Assembly: GCA_002391425.1 (NCBI GenBank)
Contig: DGEZ01000104.1
Span: 1 to 5,730, forward strand
Length of the DNA: 5,730 nt
Direction of reading: 5' to 3'
Origin: Micrococcales bacterium UBA3913
GTDB lineage: Bacteria > Actinomycetota > Actinomycetes > Actinomycetales > Microbacteriaceae
Shown: one piece after another, positions 1-5,730 of the stretch
Position numbering within the stretch: position 1 is the stretch's first letter
Layout: each line of letters begins with the position of its first letter
Position numbers and translations under genes: made by a program
Notes under the pieces: model-generated
Seen by the model: the letters and a program-made list of their open reading frames with translations, nothing else
Databases searched by the model: none
Told to the model about the DNA's origin: nothing

Positions 1-19
1 AGATGTGTATAAGAGACAG
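1..19 (+). other. Tn5 mosaic-end sequencing adapter (synthetic)
   Basis: The first 19 bases are exactly AGATGTGTATAAGAGACAG, the mosaic end used in Tn5 tagmentation libraries. Biological sequence starts at base 20. The CAG end faces the insert, which is the geometry of tagmentation and not of a resident Tn5 element. Read through as protein it gives the artificial start MYKRQ in the frame of the cyclophilin gene, so that apparent GTG start is not biological. Confidence 0.98.
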
Positions 20-727
20 CTTCAGCACCGCAAGGTGCGGGACAACATCATCAGCGCGATCTCCCTGGTCGTTGGCGTTGCCGCTGTGGGGATACTCACC
101 TCCACCTACTACCTCGCGGGACCGGGGAGCAGTAGCGCCGCATCCAGTTCTGCTGCTGCCTCCTCCGCAGCCGCCTCCTCCTCAACGGGGGCAAACTCGG
201 GGGATGTTCCCGACTCCTCTCTGTCCGAGGACCGCACCTGGACCGGCTCGATGCTCGTCAATGGGCAAACCGTCGACTTCACTCTTGATGGCGCGGCTGC
301 GCCACAGGCGGTGGCGTCATTCATTTCCCTGGCGGAAGAGGGATTCTACGAGGGACTGACCTGTCATCGCCTCGTCGACCAGGACGACTTCCACATTCTC
401 CAGTGCGGTGATCCCGAGGGGGATGGAACCGGCGGGCCCGGATACTCCTACGGACCAATCGAAAACGCTCCCGACGATGAGCAGTACTCCTCCGGCGTGA
501 TAGCAATGGCGCGTACCTCAGATAACGCATACAGCCAAGGCAGCCAGTTCTTCATCGTATTTGGCGATTCGACGATTCCCGACGACAGTGTCGGCGGCTA
601 CACCGTCATCGGGTCCATTACGTCTGGACTCGACGTCATCACAGACATCGCGGCCGAGGGCGTGGCAGACGGAACGGACTCGACTCCGGCCGAGACCGTC
701 ACCCTGTCCGATATCACCGTAGAATAG
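20..727 (+). CDS. Membrane-anchored cyclophilin-type peptidyl-prolyl cis-trans isomerase, 5' truncated
   Basis: This is the C-terminal 235 residues of a cyclophilin that would catalyse cis-trans isomerisation of prolyl bonds, here outside the membrane on exported proteins. Residues are numbered from the adapter-derived start at base 5. A short basic tail (HRKVRDN) precedes one hydrophobic segment (about 14-38). A Ser/Ala-rich linker follows (about 41-66), then the cyclophilin domain (about 78-240). Family signatures are clear: a FISLAEEGFYEGLTCHRL block with the catalytic Arg at 122, QCGDPEGDGTGGPGY (133-147), and GVIAMARTSDN...GSQFFI (164-184). No Cys lies before residue 120, so there is no lipobox, and a transmembrane anchor is more likely than a lipoprotein. 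The true start lies outside the window. The tail appears cytoplasmic and the domain extracytoplasmic. The DUF349 gene follows after 34 bp on the same strand. A cyclophilin of this kind is commonly found near rel and hisS in actinobacteria. The family call is very secure; the substrate is unknown. Confidence 0.95.
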   Translation, partial: LQHRKVRDNIISAISLVVGVAAVGILTSTYYLAGPGSSSAASSSAAASSAAASSSTGANSGDVPDSSLSEDRTWTGSMLVNGQTVDFTLDGAAAPQAVASFISLAEEGFYEGLTCHRLVDQDDFHILQCGDPEGDGTGGPGYSYGPIENAPDDEQYSSGVIAMARTSDNAYSQGSQFFIVFGDSTIPDDSVGGYTVIGSITSGLDVITDIAAEGVADGTDSTPAETVTLSDITVE

Positions 728-761
728 GCTCTGTCCCCGCACCCTCTGAGATGGATGAATC

Positions 762-1994
762 GTGAGCACTGAACACAAGACCCCCTTTGGGCGTGCAGAT
801 GAAGACGGAAACGTCTACGTGCTGCGCAAAGGAGAGGACGTCTACGTCGGCCAGTATCCGGGCGCATCCCCGGAGGAGGCGTATGCGTACTTCGCACGCA
901 AGTTTGCTGATATCGAGGCCCAGGTAACGCTCCTGCAACAACGGGTTAACCGAGGAGCACCCGCCAGTGCTGTTGCCGGTGCGGTGAAGCATCTGGCCGC
1001 ATCCCTCGAAGAGAGTACCGGCGTCGGAGACTACGCTGCGCTCGAATCACGCCTCGCTGAGATCCAGGGCAAGGTCGCCGCCCTCCAGGAAAAGCAGCAT
1101 GAGGCAGCGCAGGAGGCTATTGCCCAGGCCGTTTCCGAGCGGGAGGAAATCGTCAAGCGCATCGAATCGCTCGCAGCCCAGGAGCCGGGAACCCTGCAGT
1201 GGAAGAGCGTCACCCCCGCGATTGCACAGTTGTTTGACGAGTGGAAGGCACATCAGCAGAGCTCCCCCCGGATTCCGAAGTCCACAGCTGACCAATTGTG
1301 GTCGCGATTCCGTACGGCTCGCTCACATCTGGAGGCGGAGCGACGGAAATTCTTCGCACGCCTCGATGAGCAGCACAGGGCCGCAAAGGAGCAGAAGCAG
1401 GCGCTCATTGCTCGGGCACAGAAGCTCGATCCTGATGACCGGGAGGCGATTTCCCAGTACCGGCGGTTGCTGGATGAGTGGAAAGCCGCAGGACGCGTTG
1501 GGGGTAAGGCCGACGACGCCCTCTGGGCGCAGTTCAAGGCTGCTGGGGATGCGCTATACGCCGTCAAGAAGGAACAGGTCGCCCGGGAAAACGTCGAGTA
1601 CGACGCAAACCTCCGCGCGAAGCAGGAGCTTCTGACCGAGGCCGAGGCCCTCCTGCCGGTGGACGATGTCGACGCGGCTCGGAAGTCCCTCACGTCCATT
1701 CAGGAACGTTGGGATGCGATCGGCCGAGTTCCTCGCGACGCGGTTCGTTCGATCGAGGACCGTCTGCGTCGGGTCGAACGCACGGTGAAGTCCGCGGAGA
1801 ATGCGAAGTGGAAGGCAGAAGACCCCGAAGCCAAGGAACGGACGAACAGTATCGTGTCCCAGCTTCGCGAATCGTTGGAGCAGATGCACAGCGATCTCGC
1901 GGTAGCGCAGCAGGCCGGGGATGCCCGGAAAGTCCGCGAGTTGACCGAGGCGATTGAGACACGCACCCAGTGGCTTCGTGCCGTCGACCACTGA
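762..1994 (+). CDS. DUF349 domain-containing coiled-coil protein
   Basis: A complete 410-residue, probably cytoplasmic, strongly helical and charged protein of unknown function. The N-terminal part (about 7-60) is the TPFGRADEDGNVYV...EEAYAYFARKFADIEAQ segment typical of actinobacterial DUF349 proteins. A Glu/Gln/Ala-rich coiled coil follows (about 90-140). Three DUF349-type repeats are then visible, each with a Trp-containing helix. They are centred on EWKAHQQ...DQLWSRFRTAR (160-187), EWKAAGRV...DALWAQFKAAG (239-262) and RWDAIGRV (316-323). The last repeat lacks the second Trp. A further helical region runs to the end (about 360-410). No signal peptide or membrane segment is seen. The GTG at 762 fits the conserved N-terminus and has a weak GGA (753-755) six bases upstream; no in-frame ATG lies nearby. 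It probably shares a transcript with the cyclophilin gene. Family membership is very secure, biochemical role unknown. Confidence 0.94.
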   Translation: MSTEHKTPFGRADEDGNVYVLRKGEDVYVGQYPGASPEEAYAYFARKFADIEAQVTLLQQRVNRGAPASAVAGAVKHLAASLEESTGVGDYAALESRLAEIQGKVAALQEKQHEAAQEAIAQAVSEREEIVKRIESLAAQEPGTLQWKSVTPAIAQLFDEWKAHQQSSPRIPKSTADQLWSRFRTARSHLEAERRKFFARLDEQHRAAKEQKQALIARAQKLDPDDREAISQYRRLLDEWKAAGRVGGKADDALWAQFKAAGDALYAVKKEQVARENVEYDANLRAKQELLTEAEALLPVDDVDAARKSLTSIQERWDAIGRVPRDAVRSIEDRLRRVERTVKSAENAKWKAEDPEAKERTNSIVSQLRESLEQMHSDLAVAQQAGDARKVRELTEAIETRTQWLRAVDH

Positions 1995-2004
1995 GCACAG
2001 TTTT
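1968..2004 (+). terminator. Possible weak terminator at the end of the DUF349 gene
   Basis: A perfect 6-bp inverted repeat, CAGTGG (1968-1973) and CCACTG (1988-1993), with a 14-base loop straddles the stop codon. A TTTT run follows at 2001-2004, seven bases after the stem. The large loop and the distance to the T-run make it a poor intrinsic terminator. It could equally be chance pairing in coding sequence. Confidence 0.22.
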
Positions 2005-2020
2005 CCACATAAGGTATATA
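1991..2020 (+). promoter_or_regulatory. Candidate promoter for the AbiEi-like gene
   Basis: The 66-bp gap between the DUF349 gene and the next gene holds an AT-rich patch that stands out from its surroundings. TATATA (2015-2020) could be a -10 element. CTGAGC (1991-1996), 18 bp upstream, is a weak -35 match (3 of 6). The -10 lies inside the 8-bp palindrome GTATATAC (2014-2021), which could also be a protein-binding site. If used, transcription would start near 2027 and leave a leader of about 34 bases. This is inferred from consensus only. Confidence 0.3.
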
Positions 2021-2060
2021 CGCTCTTTTCCCCTCGCCGCACGGCAGGCACGATGATCGC

Positions 2061-2726
2061 ATGTCACGCGTACCTGATGTGCTTACCACGGAACACTTCG
2101 CCGACGCAGAGCTCCAGGTCCTCGCCCGCGACGGTTTCGTGCGGCGGGTGGGACGCTGGTACTGCCCCGCGTATCTGCCGGACTCTCCGAAACTTCGTGC
2201 CCAGACCATATATGAGGACTTCTCCACGGATGTGATCGCAGATACATTTACCGCGGCGTGGGTGTACCGCTGTAACCCACGGTTGCCAGATCCACTCACC
2301 GGCCTCATCGCCCCGGGTGCGCGTCCCTCGCGAGCACGCAGGCGCGGTCGCGTGCGCAACGCCCGCATCGATCCCCACGATTACGCACGACTGGGCGGGC
2401 TCGCGATAACGACACCCGCACGCACGCTGATAGACCTGGGACGTGCAGTTCCGCAGCGAGGAGAGCCCGGGTACGTCCTGCGTGAGCTCTACCGGAGCAA
2501 GCTCATCGGGTCCGCCCTGGCTGTCACATTCCGCCTCAACCCCGTGCAGTTAGCCCAGGGACTGCTCCACCTGCACAACGTCCCCCATGCGAAACGGGCT
2601 TTGGCCTACCTGGAAGACATCGTCAGAATAATGCGCAGCATAGAGGCATACTCTCATGCCGAAAAGCTGGCCGGACTGCACGCGCAACTGGCGAACATCC
2701 CGGACAGGCCACTGACCGGACCGTGA
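2061..2726 (+). CDS. AbiEi-like (type IV antitoxin family) protein without a toxin partner
   Basis: A 221-residue protein. Residues 6-37 (VLTTEHFADAELQVLARDGFV, then RRVGRWYCPA) resemble the N-terminal winged helix of AbiEi-family proteins, where a helix-turn-helix is followed by a beta wing ending in a basic-aromatic stretch. Residues 60-70 (ADTFTAAWVYR) and especially ITTPARTLIDLGR (116-128) match the 'TsPARTLlDLar' hallmark of actinobacterial AbiEi and DUF559-linked proteins. An Arg-rich stretch (90-102) may bind nucleic acid. The C-terminal third (about 135-221) is helical and I do not recognise it; no DUF559 nuclease motif is evident. AbiEi proteins normally act as autoregulating antitoxins beside an AbiEii nucleotidyltransferase, but none is present here. 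The ATG at 2061 has only a weak AGG (2046-2048) upstream; no alternative in-frame start lies just upstream. Its stop faces the rel stop 12 bp away. That it is a gene is likely; the antitoxin or repressor role is inference. Confidence 0.8.
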   Translation: MSRVPDVLTTEHFADAELQVLARDGFVRRVGRWYCPAYLPDSPKLRAQTIYEDFSTDVIADTFTAAWVYRCNPRLPDPLTGLIAPGARPSRARRRGRVRNARIDPHDYARLGGLAITTPARTLIDLGRAVPQRGEPGYVLRELYRSKLIGSALAVTFRLNPVQLAQGLLHLHNVPHAKRALAYLEDIVRIMRSIEAYSHAEKLAGLHAQLANIPDRPLTGP

Positions 2727-2736
2727 CGACACGTCC
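2718..2736. terminator. Stem-loop between convergent gene ends (possible bidirectional terminator)
   Basis: GGAC(C)GTG (2718-2725) pairs with CACGTCC (2730-2736) across an ACGA loop, giving seven base pairs with one bulged C. It covers the stop of the AbiEi-like gene and nearly all of the 12-bp gap before the rel stop. There is no T-run on either side. If it ends transcription it does so without a classic U-tract, or it merely stabilises mRNA 3' ends. Confidence 0.3.
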
Positions 2737-2738
2737 AC

Positions 2739-4991
2739 TCAGGTCGTACTGACGCGATACACGTCGTAGACGGCATCGATGCGCCGCACCGCGTTGAGGA
2801 GACGGTCGAGGTGGACAGTGTCCCCCATTTCGAACACGAACCGCGAGATAGCCAGCCGTTGCGATGAGGTAGATACCTGCGCGGAGAGGATATTCACGTG
2901 GTGCTCCGACAATACCCGAGTGACATCGGAGAGCAGACCGGAACGGTCGAGCGCCTCCACCTGGATCTGGACGAGGAAGAGTCCGGTCGAACTGTGCGTC
3001 CAGGACACATCGATGAACCGCTCCGGCTCGTTGCGCAGCGCAGCAACATTTTTGCAGCTAGCCCGATGCACAGACACACCGGACCCGCGCGTGATGAACC
3101 CGACGATGTCGTCCCCAGGTACAGGTGTGCAACATTTGGCGAGTTTCACCATCACGTCGTCGGCACCCTGCACGAGCACACCAGGATTCCCCCCGCGCAG
3201 TGGTGCCGTCACTGTTCTATCCGGAATGATGTCCGTTATCGTTTCGACATCGTCGTCGTCCTCGCTGATTTGCTCCAGCAACTTCTCGATCACGGACTGG
3301 GTCGATACATGCCCCTGCCCGATCCCCGCATAAAGCGCCGACACGTCCTCATAGCGCATCTCCAAAGCGAGGCTGGACAACGTGTCTGTACTCATCAAGC
3401 GTTGTAGCGGCAGACTCTGTTTCCGGATGGCACGCACCAGGGAGTCCTTGCCTTGCTCGATCGCCTCATCACGACGTTCTTTCGAAAACCACTGCCGGAT
3501 TTTCGCGCGTGCACGGGGACTCTTGACGAACTGCAGCCAATCTTTACTCGGCGCGGCATCCGGAGACTTCGAGGTGAAAATTTCCACGGTGTCCCCGCTG
3601 GTGAGCTCCGTGTCCAACGGGACCAGGCGCCCGTTCACCTTCGCCCCCATCGCCCGGTGCCCGATCTCGGTGTGCACCGCGTACGCCAAGTCAATGGGGG
3701 TCGAACCCGCAGGAAGCCCGATGACCTTCCCCTGGGGCGTGAAGACGTAAACCTCCTTCGCCCCAATCTCGAAGCGCAGCGAATCCAGAAATTCCCCGGG
3801 GTCTGAAGTATCGGATTGCCAGTCGCTCAGGTGCTTGAGCCAGGCCAGGTCCTCTTCGGACACCGGCTTGGCCTGAGTGGTGCTCTTATTGACGTTTTCC
3901 TTGTACTTCCAGTGCGCCGCGACACCGTACTCCGCACGATTGTGCATCTCGTATGTGCGAATCTGAATCTCGACGTGACGCCCTTCTGGTCCGATCACCG
4001 TCGTGTGTAACGACTGGTACAGGTTGAACTTCGGCATGGCGATGTAATCTTTGAACCGTCCGGGAACCGGGTTCCACCGTGCGTGGATGGACCCCAGCAC
4101 CGCATAGCAATCGCGGATCGTATTCACGAGCACGCGGATACCCACGAGGTCGTGGATGTCGTCGAAGTCGCGCCCGCGCACGACCATCTTTTGGTAGATC
4201 GAGTAGTACTGCTTCGGCCGGCCCATTACGGTACCGCGAATCTTCTGGTCGTGCAGGTCCTCGGTGACGATATCAATCACCTTTTGAACGTACTCGGTGC
4301 GCTGCGGAGAACGCTCACGCACGAGCCTCTCGATTTCCTCGTAGACCTTCGGATACAGGACTTTGAAGGACAGATCCTCCAGTTCCAGCTTGATGGTGCT
4401 GATGCCCAACCGGTGTGCCAGTGGCGCGTAGATTTCGAGCGTCTCGAGAGCTTTGCGCTGCGCCTTCTCGGGCGGGACAAACCCCCAGGTTCGGGCATTG
4501 TGCAAACGATCCGCCAGCTTGATGATGAGGACGCGAATGTCTTTCGACATCGCCACCACCATCTTGCGCACGGTCTCCGCTTGCGCGCTGTCGCCATACT
4601 TCACCTTGTCGAGTTTGGTCACCCCGTCGACGAGCATGGCGATCTCGTCCCCGAAGTCGTTGCGCAGCATGTCGAGGGTGTAATCCGTGTCCTCCACGGT
4701 GTCGTGCAACAGAGCAGCGGCGAGCGTGGTACTGCCAATGCCCAGATCGGCAAGGATCTGGGCCACGGCAACAGGATGCGTGATGTAGGGGTCACCGCTC
4801 TGACGGAACTGGCCTTCATGTGCAGTAGCGGCAACTTGATATGCGCGCTCCAGCAGAGCGACATCCGCCCTCGGATTGTGCGTGCGTGCGGTCTTGATGA
4901 CGTTCGCCATACCCGGATCGCTCACCTGGCGGCCGAAGAGCGCCGAGAACGCACGCCGACGTCCCGTACCGGTGACTGAGCTGTCCGCCAT
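2739..4991 (-). CDS. relA: Bifunctional (p)ppGpp synthetase/hydrolase Rel (RelA/SpoT family)
   Basis: A full-length Rel of 750 residues. It makes (p)ppGpp from ATP plus GDP/GTP on starved ribosomes and hydrolyses it otherwise, controlling the stringent response. Hydrolase domain (about 45-200): His72 in YITHPVAVA, the HDTVED motif (96-101) and LADRLHNART with Asp161 are intact, so hydrolysis should work. Synthetase domain (about 235-360): GRPKQYYSIYQKM (257-269), HDLVGIRV (280-287), GRFKDYIAMPK (311-321) and EIQIRT (341-346) are intact. RFKD is the basic RxKD motif of bifunctional Rel enzymes, unlike EXDD of monofunctional RelA. TGS domain: about 412-473. A helical region leads to the CC/zinc-finger-like domain, with KCCTPVPGDDIVGFITRG and Cys620, Cys621, His642 and Cys646. 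The C-terminal ACT domain spans about 670-750. Gln261 replaces the His frequent in this motif, probably harmlessly. The ATG is well supported by AGGGGAGG five bases upstream. secF lies 71 bp upstream on the same strand. Confidence 0.98.
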   Translation of the reverse strand: MADSSVTGTGRRRAFSALFGRQVSDPGMANVIKTARTHNPRADVALLERAYQVAATAHEGQFRQSGDPYITHPVAVAQILADLGIGSTTLAAALLHDTVEDTDYTLDMLRNDFGDEIAMLVDGVTKLDKVKYGDSAQAETVRKMVVAMSKDIRVLIIKLADRLHNARTWGFVPPEKAQRKALETLEIYAPLAHRLGISTIKLELEDLSFKVLYPKVYEEIERLVRERSPQRTEYVQKVIDIVTEDLHDQKIRGTVMGRPKQYYSIYQKMVVRGRDFDDIHDLVGIRVLVNTIRDCYAVLGSIHARWNPVPGRFKDYIAMPKFNLYQSLHTTVIGPEGRHVEIQIRTYEMHNRAEYGVAAHWKYKENVNKSTTQAKPVSEEDLAWLKHLSDWQSDTSDPGEFLDSLRFEIGAKEVYVFTPQGKVIGLPAGSTPIDLAYAVHTEIGHRAMGAKVNGRLVPLDTELTSGDTVEIFTSKSPDAAPSKDWLQFVKSPRARAKIRQWFSKERRDEAIEQGKDSLVRAIRKQSLPLQRLMSTDTLSSLALEMRYEDVSALYAGIGQGHVSTQSVIEKLLEQISEDDDDVETITDIIPDRTVTAPLRGGNPGVLVQGADDVMVKLAKCCTPVPGDDIVGFITRGSGVSVHRASCKNVAALRNEPERFIDVSWTHSSTGLFLVQIQVEALDRSGLLSDVTRVLSEHHVNILSAQVSTSSQRLAISRFVFEMGDTVHLDRLLNAVRRIDAVYDVYRVSTT

Positions 4992-4996
4992 ATGCG

Positions 4997-5004
4997 CCTC
5001 CCCT
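4997..5004 (-). promoter_or_regulatory. Strong Shine-Dalgarno sequence of rel
   Basis: On the minus strand AGGGGAGG lies five bases before the ATG at 4991, a near-ideal ribosome binding site that fixes the rel start. Its first four bases belong to AGCAGGG (5007-5001), complementary to CCCTGCT (5056-5050) at the start of the gap. The site could therefore be masked by RNA folding. Confidence 0.8.
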
Positions 5005-5029
5005 GCTCATAAAAGCACGTGACTGCTCC

Positions 5030-5060
5030 ATCGTATTCCCTGCGGATTCAGCAGGGTCAC
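5030..5060 (-). promoter_or_regulatory. Candidate weak promoter for rel
   Basis: On the minus strand TACGAT (5035-5030) fits the actinobacterial TAnnnT -10 pattern. GTGACC (5060-5055) resembles a -35 (TGAC matched), but the 19-bp spacing is longer than usual. Transcription would start near 5023 and give a leader of about 30 bases. That leader would leave out the CCCTGCT segment that can mask the ribosome binding site. The call is by consensus only and overlaps the stem-loop structures. Confidence 0.25.
5038..5056 (-). other. Perfect local hairpin in the secF-rel gap
   Basis: CCCTGC (5056-5051) and GCAGGG (5043-5038) form a perfect GC-rich 6-bp stem with a 7-base loop on the minus-strand transcript, seven bases after the secF stop. 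It uses most of the bases needed for the inner part of the longer terminator-like stem and for pairing with the rel ribosome binding site, so the three folds compete. Confidence 0.45.
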
Positions 5061-5062
5061 GT

Positions 5063-5711
5063 TCAGGCCGTCTGGACTGCTGCCGCTCGGGCTTTCTCCA
5101 CACGCGCAGCCTGGTCCACCACACCCTTTTCGTGCATGCGCAGCTGTGCGTACAGCGGGGATGCGAGGAAAATCGTCGAGTATGTGCCGACGATAATGCC
5201 GATCAGCAATGCGAGGGAAATATCGCGAAGCGTCCCCGCTCCCAGCATGAACGCCCCGATGAACAGGATCGACGCCACCGGAAGCACGGCCACGACCGAG
5301 GTGTTGATTGAACGCACCAATGTCTGGTTCACCGCCAAGTTCACACTCTCGACAAAGGTCAGGCGCGTGTTCTCATTCAGGTGACGAGTATTCTCACGGA
5401 TCTTGTCGAAGACCACCACCGTGTCGTACAGCGAATACCCGAGAATCGTGAGGAACCCGATGACCGCTGCGGGGGTGACCTCAAATCCCGTCGCACCGTA
5501 AACTCCCGCGGTGATGATGAGGTCGTGGAACAACGCGATGAGCGCAGCTAGGGACATCTTCCAGGTCCGGAAATATAGGGCCATGACGACCCCGACGATC
5601 ACCAAGAAGATCACCAGGGCACGGACTGCCTTCTCTGTCACGCTTGCCCCCCAGGATGCCTCGACAACACTGGGGGAAACCTCGGATGTTTCCACCCCAT
5701 ACGCCTCAGCA
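5063..5711 (-). CDS. secF: Protein translocase subunit SecF, 5' truncated
   Basis: The C-terminal 215 or so residues of SecF, the membrane protein that pairs with SecD to pull exported proteins through SecYEG using the proton gradient. Residues are numbered from the adapter-derived start at 5728. The visible part begins at the end of the large periplasmic-side domain (PSVVEASWGASVTEKAVRAL). Five hydrophobic segments follow at about 35-53, 57-79, 84-105, 140-163 and 168-190, matching TM2-TM6. The SecF signature YDTVVVFDKIREN (101-113) and RSINTSVVAVLPV (139-151) are intact. A charged cytoplasmic tail ends the protein. TM1 and most of the first extracytoplasmic domain are missing because the fragment ends. 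The residues MCIRDS at the apparent start are adapter-encoded. secD is expected just beyond the window. rel follows after 71 bp. Confidence 0.96.
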
Positions 5712-5730
5712 CTGTCTCTTATACACATCT
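5712..5730 (-). other. Tn5 mosaic-end sequencing adapter (synthetic)
   Basis: The last 19 bases, CTGTCTCTTATACACATCT, are the exact reverse complement of bases 1-19. Together the two copies bracket the insert as in a single tagmented molecule. The apparent minus-strand ATG at 5728 is adapter sequence; natural DNA ends at 5711. Confidence 0.98.

Larger units (their letters stand above)
5011..5062 (-). terminator. Terminator-like stem with U-tract downstream of secF (possible rel attenuator)
   Basis: Reading the minus strand, ACGTGAC-CC-TGCT (5062-5050) pairs with AGCAGTCACGT (5027-5017). This gives 11 base pairs interrupted only by a two-base CC bulge, with a 22-base loop. Two bases after the stem comes TTTT (5014-5011). 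The stem begins directly after the secF stop codon, as expected for an intrinsic terminator, and lies upstream of rel, so it would reduce read-through into rel. The U-tract is short, so strength is uncertain. Confidence 0.4.

Noticed and set aside
128..190. Serine/alanine-rich repeat-like DNA in the cyclophilin gene
   Set aside because: It encodes a low-complexity linker using mixed codons, so it is not a DNA tandem repeat; such linkers are common between a membrane anchor and an extracytoplasmic domain.
3..359. Alternative plus-strand frame beginning MCIRDS at the left end
   Set aside because: It starts in adapter sequence and is a Pro/Arg/Ser-rich shadow of the cyclophilin frame, which has clear family motifs.
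1253..2368. Several minus-strand open frames opposite the DUF349 and AbiEi-like genes
   Set aside because: They overlap each other and the stronger plus-strand genes, and their Arg/Ser-rich translations resemble out-of-frame GC-rich sequence.
2779..3407. Two overlapping plus-strand open frames opposite the rel C-terminal half
   Set aside because: Both are antisense to the zinc-finger-like and ACT domains of Rel, show low-complexity Ser/Arg/Thr content and have no recognisable motif.
4209..4221. Gln261 in the Rel synthetase GRPK motif, where His is frequent
   Set aside because: The flanking GRPK and YYSIYQKM residues and all other catalytic motifs are intact, so loss of activity is not supported.
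4083..4979. Long open frame (298 codons) on the plus strand opposite the rel N-terminal half
   Set aside because: It lies wholly antisense to the conserved hydrolase and synthetase domains of Rel. The translation is rich in His, Arg, Val and Asp without family motifs, as expected for the opposite strand of GC-rich coding DNA. No ribosome binding site was noted.
20..5711. Similar bases just inside both adapters (CTTCAGCA at 20-27 and CCTCAGCA at 5704-5711), resembling a target-site duplication
   Set aside because: The match is imperfect and not flush with the adapter at both ends in the expected 9-bp register; the two ends are 5.7 kb apart in different genes, so chance is the simplest explanation.
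1..5730. A resident Tn5-type transposon bounded by inverted mosaic ends
   Set aside because: The mosaic ends point the wrong way for a transposon occupying the window, there is no transposase or cargo, and the interior is ordinary chromosomal gene order.

Overview
The window looks like a chromosomal fragment from a high-GC Gram-positive bacterium (Actinomycetia). Three things point there: GC content of roughly 60% by eye, a bifunctional Rel of actinobacterial type next to secF, and a membrane-anchored cyclophilin plus a DUF349 protein in the same neighbourhood. The genus cannot be fixed from the sequence; an Actinomycetaceae-like origin is only a guess. Both extreme ends (1-19 and 5712-5730) are the 19-bp Tn5 mosaic end used in tagmentation libraries, in inverted orientation. 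They are synthetic, so the two outermost genes are cut by library preparation.

Layout, left to right. On the plus strand: the 3' part of a membrane-anchored cyclophilin-type peptidyl-prolyl isomerase (20-727), a DUF349 coiled-coil protein (762-1994, 34 bp downstream and probably co-transcribed), and a 221-residue protein (2061-2726) resembling the AbiEi antitoxin family with no AbiEii toxin partner in view. On the minus strand, converging on these: rel (2739-4991), a complete bifunctional (p)ppGpp synthetase/hydrolase, preceded by the C-terminal two thirds of secF (5063-5711). The convergent stops are only 12 bp apart. Apart from the 71-bp secF-rel gap and the 66-bp gap before the AbiEi-like gene, there is almost no non-coding DNA, and no stretch above 300 bases lacks a gene.

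The genes are mostly housekeeping: protein export (SecF), folding of exported proteins (cyclophilin) and the stringent response (Rel). The actinobacterial secD-secF-apt-rel order is recognisable, but apt is absent between secF and rel. The least ordinary elements are the secF-rel gap and the orphan AbiEi-like gene. In the gap, one 7-nt segment can pair with three mutually exclusive partners, one overlapping the rel Shine-Dalgarno sequence and one forming a stem followed by a short U-tract. I see no clear new multi-gene system, CRISPR array, tRNA, rRNA or natural mobile element.
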